Below, one piece after another: positions 53,912-64,000 of a DNA stretch of 64,000 bases (within the stretch, counting starts at the first letter, position 1; the number at the start of each line of letters is the position of its first letter). Source of the DNA: Trichostrongylus colubriformis (Eukaryota; Nematoda; Chromadorea; Rhabditida; Trichostrongylidae); NCBI GenBank assembly GCA_963978905.1, contig OZ022260.1, forward strand, positions 8,297,725 to 8,361,724, given 5' to 3'. Under the pieces are notes generated by a model, which made no database searches, had not been told where the DNA came from, and saw only the letters and a list, made by a program, of their open reading frames with translations. A program made the position numbers and the translations under genes.

Positions 53912-56900
53912 CCTCGCGCCAGGGAGCGTCGCTGCCGCGACCTTGACTTAGTTTTAGTGTCCTGATCCAAATCACTGAAATGAGTGCAAAATGCTCACGC
54001 CTTTTCTGATTTGTGGCCTAAGTAAAGGTTTTCTCGCAACTGTTCAGGTACCAGAACCGAATGCAACAGTTGAGAAAAATGCTTGAATCCCACCACGAGC
54101 TGCATTCAGACATACACAATTTCTGTATAGAATGGACTGTGAGAAACGGGAATCGGCAAGCGCCTTTTAGATCTTACTAGCACTGAGCTTCGTTTCATTG
54201 CCGGTGATTCTTTATTAGATCGAAGATTCCGGAAGCCACAATAATTTCGTTCCAGTGCTGACCTAGATAGCTATTCTCACCAATAAAATAGATCAATTTG
54301 GCTTTATTTATTTATTTAATTTATTTATTCACTTGCCCGATCGATGGCACGACGTGAAACAACCAGCTACCGTCGATACACATGTATCCTATATGCAGGG
54401 CGATGAATTTCCCACTGTATGTAGGACGGACCAAGACATTTATTTTACCGCACCTACAGTGCTCTGAATAATGATACAGCCACCTATAAATTGTCCAAGA
54501 ACTCTGTTTGCAGAGTGATTCGAATAAAGTCTCTGAGTAAAAGATGTAGCCAATTTCAAAAAAGTCTCTAAGTAAAAGATGTAGCCAGTGTGGACGCGCA
54601 TTCGCGCATCAATATCAAATTGTAGCTGGAAAACACAGAAAAATTTTTTCTTTATTTGTTTTGAAAATGTCGCTTTTCCTATTCTGCAAAATGATACAGC
54701 CACTGTACACGAACAACGGGAAACCAACAAAAAGGTACAAAATGCTAATATTACAGGCCGCTGGACCTTCTTCATTTTGCATATCCAGAAGTTTTGGCTA
54801 TCTAGGCCCATGCGAAAATTTCAGAATGTTTTTAATCCATTTGGTGCCATGCTCCGATGAGGGCCTGTTTAAACTCCCTAACTCCTTTGAGATGGCTTCT
54901 CTCCACGTGACTCCTTTTCAGTATAAAACTCCAAAGAATTCTCCATCTGATAAAGGTCGGGTCCGTTCGTCGCCCAGGTCAGAAGGCACATTCGGCGACG
55001 GCTTCACGATTATGGAGTGCCCCGGTTGACAGGAAATGGCCCATTAACTTGCACGAAAACAAGGTTATGGTGTAGATTTCAACGCGCATGACGAGAGAAG
55101 GGCACGAAGCCTGAAGATGTAGTCATCGGATGGCTTATTCTTCCAAGAACGAAACAAAAATTTCAAAGATTACTGGGCCCCATGCCATGACAGCTCCTCC
55201 TCTGAAGATCTTTTTGGAAACCGAAGTCTGTCCCTCATGCTATAGTGCCGGTAGTCATCCGGGCAGTTCTGAGTTTTTTGTCGTAAGGAATGACAGTATG
55301 GAGGAAAAACAGTAAAGGAAAGGTGCACAAACTCCTGAACGTATCAAGCACCTCAATCGGATCTGCTCTCATCCATCTCTTGGCGACCAACACTGCTTTC
55401 GCTATATTCTGGGGTTTTGAACACTGCGCTCCTCATTTCTCGCCTAGAAATGGATTTGCACTTCTTCAGGTTCCAATTAGGTTGTCGGGAAAGTTCTCAG
55501 CGTTTTTGCGCATTCACAAGATAAATTCAAATATGAAAGCGCGTCAACATGAATCAAATCACATGTTGTGCTCCTTAGATAGACAAAAAGTTGCTCTTTC
55601 TGGATATATGCTTTTCTTGGAATGCCACAAGGTTTGCGAATTATTAGGGAAATTTTAAAGTACTGCAAAAAGGCACATGAATATTACAAGAGGAGGGGGT
55701 GAAGCATCCGATGGAACACTTTGTCTTCAGTTTCAGAAGAGCAGAAATGAGAACGAGTTGCTTGAATTTTCAATTGATCGAATCGCTTTAACTAAAACGG
55801 CAGAAAGCGATGAGCGTTCATACTTGCAGGGGATATCAACAAGTATTAGCCCTCAACAAACAAACATAGTTGACCACCTCAAGTAGCCTCGATTTGAATA
55901 AACCCAAAAAATGGGTGCCGCGCGACCCCTCGGAGCAGCAATGCGCGAGCACATTTTTCACAAATCGCCTCCACTGACTGGAGCAGTTGCAGGGTAAGGG
56001 CCCTACTCGTCCATCATATTCATCAGATTTAGCGCTAACTATGCCCCACTTCCCAAAACATCTAGACAGCTCCTTCAGTAGCAGTGTGTCCAGAAAGAAT
56101 GGCGATTTGGTGTCGAGTTCTTTTTTTTTTTGTTTTCGCGCAACATAGATCGTCAGCCCTCCATCAAATTGAGATATACAAGTATGTATAATGTTGCCAA
56201 GAGTGTAGCAAATCGAATGGTGCCTATCCTGCGAGAAAGATGCACTCTGAGCCGAGTTATGATCCTCCGAAGTTGAAATTGCAAAGACGCTGAGAACTTT
56301 CCGGACAACCTATATAAACAGCTTTTGTTGACACCTTGAGCTCCAGCGAACATCTTGTTTCCGAGCATGACCAGGAAAACTTGACTCATCTTTTAAAATA
56401 CTGCACTTGTCTCTATCTGAAAGCATAGCAGGACCCTCAGTACTCCTTCTGGTTTCATTCCAAAACCCTAGTTGAAATTATCGAGGGGTGCGCAACGCCG
56501 TATCCATTTTCGCGCAATCTGACATTTGGATGTCTGCAGACCTTATTTTGGGGTGAATTAATCTTTCTTTGAGTCAGATAGCAGTTTTCTTCTTGTCATT
56601 ACCTGAAAATGGTAAGCCTACAGCAACAATACAGCTTCAGCAAGTGGAGGTCAAAAGCGACGAGAAAATCCGAAGTGGCTGTATCATTTTGCAGAATAGG
56701 AAAAGCGACATTTTCAAAACGAATGAAGAGAATGTTTTGTGTTTTCCAGCTACATCTTGATATTGATGCGCGAATGCGCGTCCACACTGGCCACATCTTT
56801 TACTTAGAGACTTTTTTGAATCACTCTGCGAACAGAGTTCTTGGACGATTTCCAGGTGGCTGTATCATTATGCAGCGCACTGTAGGTGCGGTGAAGTAAA

Positions 56901-57465
56901 TGTCTTCGTCCGTCCTACATACGGTGGGATATTCATCGCCCTGCATATAGGATACATGTGTATCAACGGTAGCTGGTTGTTTCACGTCGTGCCATTGATT
57001 GGGCAAGTGAATAAACAAATAAATAAATAAAGCCATATTGATCTGTTTTATTGGTGAGAACAGCTATCGAGGACAATACTGGAACAGAATTACTGTGAAT
57101 TCCGGAATCTTTGATCTAATAAAGAATCACTGACAATGAAACGAAGCTCAGTGTTAGTAAGATCCAAAAGGCGTTTTCTGTATCGCCGATGTAATCGAAT
57201 CGAAAGAAACTTCGCCCACGGAGCCGTTTCCCGTTTCTCAAAGTCCATCCTATCCAGAAATTCTGCATGTCTGAGTGCAGCTCGTGGTGGGATTCAAGCA
57301 TTTTTCTCAACTGTTGCATTCGGTTCCAGTACCTGAACAAATGCGAAAGGACCTTTACCTACAAATCAGAACAGGCGCCAGCGTTTTGCACTCATTGCAG
57401 TGATTTGAATCAGGACACTAAAACTGAGTCAAGGGCGGGGCAGCGACGCTCCTTGGCGCGAGGTC
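53912..57465. repeat. 3.55 kb inverted repeat with arms of about 790 bp
   Basis: The left arm (53912-54702) and right arm (56673-57465) are inverted copies: CCTCGCGCCAGGGAGCGTCG pairs with CGACGCTCCTTGGCGCGAGG, and GAATCCCACCACGAGCTGCA pairs with its complement. The loop (54703-56672) contains the mariner at 55477-56313. Frames in both arms (VAVSFCRIGKATFSK, FDIDARMRVHTGYIFYLETF) are readable but not recognised. The right arm ends about 140 bases from the UGT exon. Confidence 0.75.
55477..56313 (+). mobile_element. Mariner-type element, decayed, plus orientation
   Basis: The ends TTAGGTTGTCGGGAAAGTTC and GAGAACTTTCCGGACAACCTA are inverted. The plus-strand frame 55677-55886 keeps the second helix-turn-helix region (SYLQGISTSISPQQTNIVDH), followed by a stop and further broken blocks (AMREHIFHKSPP in another phase). 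It is a relative of 14993-15890. Confidence 0.72.
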
Positions 57466-57606
57466 AGGTCGCAGCAAGGGCAGTTAGGATCATCCCACGC
57501 GTGATAACCCAATTCGAGTGTCCTGTCCAACATCGACGCTTGAGCATGCTGTTAAAGTGCCGACCAAGGATGTTCGAAGAAAAGGGTTTTTTGAAAATCG
57601 TCTCAC

Positions 57607-57731
57607 CGATCCAGTTTTCTTTCAAAACGTCGCATATTCGTTAAAAGCTCTCCTTGAGCTATGTCTTTAACTGACATTTTAGCCGCAGCACCCAAATCGA
57701 CCAAACGTTGCAGGTTTGATACCTGATCACC
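57607..57731 (-). CDS. UDP-glucuronosyltransferase remnant, exon after the signature
   Basis: On the minus strand the exon follows tatcattttag and ends at a gtgaga donor. It begins GDQVSNLQRLVDLGAAAKM, the GDQ..N...V..G segment that completes the UDP-glycosyltransferase signature and contacts the sugar nucleotide, followed by SVKDIAQGELL. It would join in phase 0 to the exon ending at 58116. The remaining C-terminal part, including the usual membrane anchor, is not found between here and the large inverted repeat that begins at 57465. The 3' end may be displaced by that insertion or lost. Confidence 0.62.
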
Positions 57732-58115
57732 CTAAAATGATAAGCTCTCAAATATGGTGACAAAACCCTACATTCGTACCTTAGTCACTCAATAATTCAA
57801 GCAGCTTAGTTGATTAATTTGAGGTGCGTCTTTGATGGCAATTTTGCGCGTGCCGGAAGGATAGTTTGAGATGGTCCAACACTGGTAGGAGCGTGGCAGA
57901 ATCCCATTTCAAAGCTCTCCTGCCAATTACGATCTAGTCCAGCTCAACCCGCAATTCATTCCAAGGAACGCGGAATGCGCTTGAAAGTTTCAAACAAAAG
58001 TGTATTTACTGATGTACGTAATTAATTCCTTACATGGTCGTATGAAATGAAAGTACAGCTTACAAAACTACTCCTGCTCTACTGAACAAAGCTGTGAAAC
58101 AAGTAAGTAACATAA

Positions 58116-58213
58116 CTGTAGATGAACACCGAGCATTGGTACACCAAATAGTAACAACTCGTTGATCGTGTTGATCCCACCATGACTAATCAAATACTGT
58201 AGATTAGGATGAG
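58116..58213 (-). CDS. UDP-glucuronosyltransferase remnant, signature exon
   Basis: This exon carries the heart of the UDP-glycosyltransferase signature: AHPNLQYLISHGGINTINEL, then LLFGVPMLGVHLQ. The family usually has P where this reads H in GVHLQ. The acceptor (actatttcag) is good and the incoming phase 1 matches exon 58276-58450. The expected donor after CAG reads TTATGT instead of GTATGT or similar, so the exon may not splice. Without splicing the frame continues only LCYLLVSQLCSVEQE and stops. These defects suggest a pseudogene or an allele with a damaged splice site. If functional, the product would conjugate glucuronic acid or glucose to lipophilic compounds in the endoplasmic reticulum. 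Confidence 0.7.
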
Positions 58214-58275
58214 CTGAAATAGTACGTGGATTGCCGTTCAATCGCGTCATTTCAACTATGAATGATTGAGCATAC

Positions 58276-58450
58276 CTAGTATGTGCTTGACGGGTACCCA
58301 ACTACTGAGCCGTACATTCTTCGGAACGGTGACATTCCTTGCCCATAAGAGCGATTCGAAAGCCGAATTTGTCTGCCAAATCACCGTGAATGGCGACTGT
58401 GAGAACGCGTCGAAGAATTTCTGTGCAAGTTCCACTGGCATATATTGAGC
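58276..58450 (-). CDS. UDP-glucuronosyltransferase remnant, pre-signature exon
   Basis: The exon runs from an acceptor (ccatattcag) to a gtatgc donor and encodes AQYMPVELAQKFFDAFSQSP, then FTVIWQTN, VPKNVRLSSWVPVKHIL. This is the family's helix plus V.W....LP.NV....W.PQ..LL.HP block, which forms the sugar-donor side of the active site. The usual Gln of the W.PQ motif is Val here. Entry is phase 0 after GSIAQ and exit is phase 1 into AHPNL. Confidence 0.72.
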
Positions 58451-59039
58451 CTGAATATGGAGACGTTGAGCCAATTATTCGATACCAGTTGCGATAGCGC
58501 AGACTACTGCGTTCATCATACTGCGGCTATGTGCGAAATAAATCGTGCGATCGTTTTAACAGTGAAAATTGAGCCCAATCTGAATTGTTCTACTGTTCAC
58601 GCAATAGTGTGTGCTAGCCCAATTGGTCTACCATTACACTTTCTCGCTCTTTCACTCAACTCTGACCTTGCCCCCGAAGTATGGGCTGTTTTGAAGCTGG
58701 ATTAAAAATTTTCAGCTGAGCACTGAACATTTTAGCTACCACCCACCCTACAGTAGGCGGCGCTCAGCTTGCTTCATCTGTGCTCCTGACTTCTTAACCC
58801 ATGTCTCACCTCCTCAGGTAAATTCTGAACTTCGCGACAAATGTACAAGCAAGCGAATCCTCATATCAGGATGTTTGTGGATAACACTAATATTTTTATT
58901 TATATAACGGGTGATATGGATATGATCAGAGAAATTAATCAGCATAAATTACAATCACTACTCGCATTAAATATCAAGCCGTTCTTAAATTCGATAAAGG
59001 GGACAAATTGAGCGTGTGGGTGGAGTGACGGCGGGTATT

Positions 59040-59105
59040 GCCCGCTTCCTCCCCCCCTTGCTGGCACTTGGTGGCATGAAGAAGCGTCGCCAGCACTTGG
59101 TGGCA
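59040..59105. repeat. Short tandem duplication
   Basis: CAGCACTTGGTGGCATGAAG, with a GAAGCGTC extension, occurs twice in tandem with small differences. Confidence 0.6.
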
Positions 59106-59479
59106 TGAAGAAGCGTATGAAGCGTCGCGCGACCGAGTTGAGGGAGGGTCACATTGGGCAGTTTTGAACTACTTTTTCGTAATTTTTAGGTAATCTCGGA
59201 CGATCTTGCCTATTTGCCATGTGTAGCTCTCCCAATCCTCCACTCCCTCTATTCGATGGCTCAAAAGAAGTAGAAAAGGTAATCCGTACATGCTACAACT
59301 CCTTTAAACGGGAAAGCCATAACGCGCAATCTTTCCACGGATGGGAAGGGTCGCTCCTACGCGCGATGTTGCGGCACATGATGCTCGTAGAGGCGCGGAC
59401 CTCTTTAGACCGGCGCTAGCTTCAATGCCCTTTGACCCTCCACCGAAGCTTATCCTTTCCAGCAGCGATGTTTCCTTAC

Positions 59480-59806
59480 CTGTGCAATACTTCCGAAGCT
59501 GACCAGAATAAATGGTTCTGTCGTGAGCGATGACCAGTACAACTGTGGGAATTCATTCGAAACAGCATCAAATCGTTTTTTCACATCCTCAATGGCTAGA
59601 CCCTCATATAGTTGTGGTCTTCTGATGGCTAAAGATCTCATGACTGCCGATTTTGACGAGCGGACGCAATTGATGAAAGTGAGCGGGTGCGCTGTCGAAT
59701 TGCTCCATGTTGCACTGCTCAGTGAGATGTTCAGGTGACGGAAGCCTGTAGCAGGTGCTCTGCAGTTGACAGGGTTGGCTTTTCTTGAATTCATCTCCGG
59801 CAGCAA
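59480..59806 (-). CDS. UDP-glucuronosyltransferase remnant, FGSIAQ exon (upstream limit uncertain)
   Basis: The exon ends with EPFILVSFGSIAQ followed by gtaagg on the minus strand. VSFGS is the conserved strand at the start of the UDP-binding domain. The frame is open back to 59806, but only the last 20 to 60 residues resemble the family. The true acceptor may be closer, for example the ccacag near 59545 before LYWSSLTTEPFILVSFGS. I found no exons for the N-terminal substrate-binding domain upstream to 64000. Confidence 0.5.
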
Positions 59807-62800
59807 TGTAACATAGTCCCTCGGATTCCTTAATAGATATTCTTATTCAGGCGCGTAAAATCAATAATTATATTTGAGGGTCTAGGTTGCCTAGGCTCTC
59901 ACATTTTACTGACACCGCTGAAATGCTTCACTCGATTATTAATCGGTCGAACAACTTCGAATAGTAGCTCTGATCGACCAGCATAGAACACTCGTTCGGC
60001 TTCTAATTGAATGGCTTCGAACTGCAACAACACCAGTATCCACTATCAACTCCGCAGTGGACGCATACCTGTGGGGATCCTCTCCTAGCGAACATGCTGT
60101 TCAATACATATAACTGATAATATCTGGTCACGATGAGGATGATTTGGGAAAGAGTGTTGCCCAGACGATGTAGGAATGGCATTCCGTGACCACTATACGG
60201 CGTTGCTGAAAAAGATTACTTTGAGCGCACATCCCGCCCTTTGCAAGGAGGCGTGAGCCATCTGCTTTGTCATTAATTGGAGAATGCTGGGGGCAGGCAC
60301 AATCTGTTCACTATTGATGGGAGAGCGTGTTGGGGTGCCAAATTCACGTTGCTATGTCAAGTGATGTAATCGAAATGCTCTAGTTTCTTTCATCTATCGA
60401 GATCCAGATGATGCCCATCTAATAAAGTGGGGTGCTTGTTCGAGCTATCAGCGCGCTATGTTTGGCTATACTTTGTGCGCCCTTCACATCTTGAAGTCAG
60501 TAGTATAGGGTCAACCATGAAAAAATTTTGTATATGGGACTTGGAGGTTCAGCAGTTCACCAATCACTGAAAAACGAAATGAAGTGGCCAGAAACCCGAA
60601 AAATATATTCCGTGGGAAGGGTGGCACCCAAGAAAAGAGTTTGCGTCAAAATGGTTCAACCAGATCATGACATCCGGATTGTTTCACCGCACGCGGCGAG
60701 TCCTTTTTCGATCCCGTTGTGGTCGCTCCAGTTTGGATGCTGCTGGCGGACATCCCGAACAAAACGGTGTCAGCCGGAGCCAGCTTCACCTCTTCAAATC
60801 TTAGAGCGTCTCAGAAAGTCACAAACAATCTCAGATCACATTGAAATTTTCTGATTACCCACATTATGAATGATCGGTAGGACTGGCCTGCTGACGCCGT
60901 TTGATCCTTCTGGGGACCACTAAGGCGGACCCAAGGGGGCCGCCGGCCAATCCTCCTGGGCGCCGCCAACAGCGGATCCCTTGATGATGGCCTCGCCGGC
61001 TTTATAAGGGGGCAGTGGCGCAACTTTCGGCTCGCGCGCTGTGCGCGCATTGAAGGACATAGAAGCTCCGGTGGATAGGTAATTCGAAGTATTACAAATA
61101 ATTGTAGTTAAGCCTACGACCATCATCGGCTTTGACTGGCACTACGAGATACCAAACCTACTTACAACCCTTGCCTATCCAGGACGGTTTCCTTTCAAGG
61201 CAGTAGTTGGCATTCTTGAGCCGAATATGAAAATAAAGTCGAAGTGTTTAGTAATACAAAAGTAAAGGAACTGTCCAAAGCGTGATAATAAGGCCTCTTC
61301 GCACCGATGATTCCGAGGTCAGACACGGTAAAAAAGGGGCGAGCCATGCTGAAACGGGCGGCAGCTTTAAGAAAAAAAGCGTCCTCTGCGCAGCTCAGAG
61401 GCGCTCCTTTCACCGTGAATTTGCTACCTATAATTTCCTTAGACCTGTAGCTTTCATCTGGCCACTTCCACCACTGTTCCAATAACTCCACGTCATCTTC
61501 CATGGCTCCTTCTTTGTACCCGATAGGACAACAGGAAGCGATAACAAATGGCTATGAGTACGCAAGCTAACGTCTTCCAAGCACCCAATCACTTTCCGCA
61601 GCTCCCCATCCCTTCTATATGATCTCTTCCTACGGGACGGGAAAAATCCAGGCTGTACCGGAGCCCAACCACACATTTTTCAAGCACAGTCCAGTGAGGA
61701 CACTCTTTCCCCTACTGCGGGCAGATTTTTTTTTTGTTGCCTTCAGAATCTCATTGCTGACCGCGAACAATTCTTCCCTACGTTTCGGAGCTGAACTGAA
61801 ACTTTTAGGTCTGAGTACCGTTTATTTCGTAGTCCTTAGTAGGCTCTGTATTTCTTAATTTTTGATGATCCGTGGCCCAGGCTTCAGTAGCACTCATCCC
61901 GAAAAACGCATTTTTGGAGTAAACACTGCCCATTCAGGATACGCTTCCTCATAACGGGAGTGCCTTGACTTGACACTGATCCGACCTTTGTAATTTGTCC
62001 TTCAGTAGTCCCGAACGTCGTGACAGACAGACGGTTAGACGGAAAGAGAGATTGAGCCGAATGTACGTCCACATCCCAACTTCTCCCCACGTCTGTGCCT
62101 TGGGTTTGGTTAAAGACAGTGTTAGGGGTAATGTTGGTGATGAGAATCCCTAAAAGGAGTCGTTCACTCGAAAGCTACGGGTTTGGAAAGCCTATTTGCG
62201 GCGAAATCCCCCACGAAGAGCGCGCTTTTTCTTCACTATCCTGTTACTAGGCACCTCTACTTTCACATTCACTTCTTCTTTTACTTTTCTGCCGAATTTC
62301 CTCAAACACTGCCTTTAAGTGGGCTCTTTGCTTTTTGTCCCATGCACTACCTATCCCACAATTGATCCGACTCTACAGGTTGTTCTTCAGATAGTTCCAA
62401 ATTCCAGAAAAAAAAAACAGACAGGCTAATCCTATTAGGCCATTCCGACTGGGCTCCGAACGGGCTGCGCAAACTCCATAAGGAAGGAAGGAGCTACTCT
62501 CGGATCGCAGCGCTACAGTAGCTTCCAAAAGTTGCTTAAGACCATTAGAACTGAGTTACTCGCCGTATTTGCCAACTTTTGAACCCTCTGTCCCTTTGAT
62601 AGCCCATGCCTCTACTTTTGATGATATACCCTTTGATCTGACTTCGCATGCCTCTAGTTTTAATCAGAATTTGCAATTCCGATCAGTATTGATCAGTAGC
62701 TTCAGCCCTGCAACATCATTATTTCTGCAACTCTACCTACATAAAGACAGCATTAGGGGTAATGCATTAGGGGTTTTTGAGAAATCCCTAAAAGAAGCCA

Positions 62801-63103
62801 CCTACATGGGAACTATAGGTCTATGAAGCCTATCTGTGGCGGAATTGCGGTGAAAAAGCGCGCCTCCGAGCTGTAGAAGACGCCTTGGATGACCGACCCC
62901 GCTTCCTAAGCTCGACTTTGCTGAAGAATGACTGAGGTGTAGAGTACTGAGCATGATAGCAGAATGATACTTATCGTATCGTATTGAAGCCGTATTGATC
63001 GAAAGAGGTAGTGCTTGACGTGGCAGCTTTCGTGGTGAAGTTGTTTACCGGCCAGTGAAGATTGGAATGAATTATGCAACCGAATTAATCCTACCATTGT
63101 CTT
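59807..63103. other. Unassigned interval with one direct repeat
   Basis: Upstream of the UGT remnant I could not find its N-terminal exons. The stretches 62115-62230 and 62740-62870 are diverged direct copies (AAAGACAG.GTTAGGGGTAAT, TCCCTAAAAG, AAAGCGCGC blocks). Nothing else is recognised. Confidence 0.4.
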
Positions 63104-63533
63104 TAAAGGAATCGTCCACGGAAAAATGAGTTTTTTCTTATTCATTATTTATGTTGTATTTGCCTAATTTGGGCCGCATGCAAAGCCACACGCGAAAAAA
63201 ATGTGGATCTGGCTATGATACAGCACCACAAAGTCTCGGCCGGGTATGCGGGGCCTCCGAGCAAATGCCCATTCCGTGGTCCGCCGCGTTCGGAGACGTA
63301 TTGTAGGAACAGAAAGTTTCGTGAACAGACCCACTCTCACTTTCCAATCGCGGTGGATGACGGGACGGGGCTTTTACTCGCCCCCTCCCCCCCGGTCGAG
63401 AATTTGGGGAGCTGTATCTCAGACGAATTCTCATTTTTTCACGTAAAACTTTACATGCGGCCCTTATTAGGCAAATACAACATAAATATATGAGTAACAA
63501 AAAACCCATTTTTTCCGTGAACGACTCCTTCAA
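63104..63533. repeat. MITE, TTTAAAGGAATCGTCCACGG ends
   Basis: The ends are TTTAAAGGAATCGTCCACGG and CCGTGAACGACTCCTTCAAGG. An inner pair (TTATGTTGTATTTGCCTAA and TTAGGCAAATACAACATAAA) continues the inverted repeat for about 75 bases. It shares its terminus with 366-565 and 40989. Confidence 0.72.
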
Positions 63534-64000
63534 GGATTTGGTTCAGTAACTGTTACCTGTTCTCGCTCAAAACCGATAATTTCCCTTTAACCCGTCTATG
63601 GACCATTCTGGAGAGGAACTGCTATTTTGTGGAAAGTGTCGTCAATCTAAAAGACGCCCTACTCGCATGGGCAGATTTCCTCTAACTGCTCCATTAAATA
63701 ACGGTTCACCTTAGCTTATCTTTTCCCGACGTGTGGGCTATTTTTGGAACCTAAGTGAGGACTTAAATTTGAGCATCGGGCATTTTAGAGCAAGTCCCGC
63801 CCACGGCAGACGGAGCTAGGCTTAGTTCTTATGTGCTCTTAAGATTCGGTAGAGCAGTCCCTACCGAGTCCTAACTTGCCCAACCTCTCCAAGCCCATTT
63901 CTAACTTGCCCCTTATGTGCTCCGTACTCGGTGAGCCCCTACCCAGTTCTAGCTGCCTTATCTCAACAGTTTCATCCCTGACCTTTCTGATTAAAAGCCC
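63534..64000. other. Unassigned right edge
   Basis: About 470 bases with short C/T-rich direct similarities (CCTAACTTGCC, TCTAACTTGCC). No gene is seen. Confidence 0.35.

Noticed and set aside
54440..54811. 123-codon minus-strand frame as an independent gene
   Set aside because: The same frame occurs in the opposite arm at 56609-56899, so it belongs to the inverted repeat and not to a single-copy gene.
1..64000. rRNA genes, spliced-leader RNA, bacterial operons or contamination
   Set aside because: No ribosomal, spliced-leader (GGTTTAATTACCCAAGTTTG) or prokaryotic gene structure was seen on either strand by eye.

Overview
The window looks like nuclear DNA of a parasitic nematode, most likely a strongylid or hookworm-like clade V worm (inference). 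The reasons are spliced genes with short exons and TTTTCAG-type acceptors, mariner, RTE-like and hAT-like repeats, no operons with bacterial ribosome binding sites, and AT-rich introns full of GC-rich inverted-repeat elements. Only a small part of the 64 kb is coding. No complete new molecular system is evident. What stands out is the unusual repeat architecture.

Genes. (1) Positions 251-17505 (+) hold the 3' half of a nicotinic acetylcholine receptor subunit gene. Five exons encode TM1, TM2, TM3, the cytoplasmic loop and TM4 to the stop codon. All splice phases agree and the last intron is about 12.9 kb. The ligand-binding exons lie left of the window. (2) Positions 17684-18013 and 20151-20545 (-) hold two tandem paralogues for small secreted Cys/Gly/Pro/Tyr-rich proteins with identical intron phases. 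The first converges tail to tail with the receptor gene. (3) Positions 57607-59480 and upstream (-) hold a partial UDP-glucuronosyltransferase gene with a damaged donor site and an altered signature, probably decaying. A few weak exon candidates (37.5 kb, 38.4 kb, 46.1 kb) are listed with low confidence.

Repeats. At least seven mariner-type copies or fragments are present (1.3, 15, 23.5, 34.6, 43.0, 48.1 and 55.5 kb), all internally broken. One is an almost perfect palindrome of two transposase 3' halves. A large group of short GC-rich inverted-repeat elements (9, 12.8, 19.8, 21.8, 23.8, 24.7, 28.9, 36.6, 37.2 and 42.3 kb) often has 8-bp target duplications as in hAT transposons. Several share one internal core although their terminal repeats differ. 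Other elements have TTAGGCCGCG-type, AAAGGAATCGTCCAC-type, TACAGTCC-type and CAGGG-type ends. Large fold-back structures lie at 7.0-7.6 kb (containing two tRNA-like genes), 24.3-25.3 kb, 48.6-51.5 kb (with an array of about 146-bp monomers) and 53.9-57.5 kb (arms of about 790 bp).

Layout: 0-17.5 kb receptor gene and its repeat-filled introns; 17.5-21 kb small secreted-protein pair; 21-57 kb gene-poor repeat mosaic with RTE-like LINE debris at 27.5-28.3 kb; 57.6-59.8 kb UGT remnant; 60-64 kb mostly unassigned sequence with one inverted-repeat element near the end.
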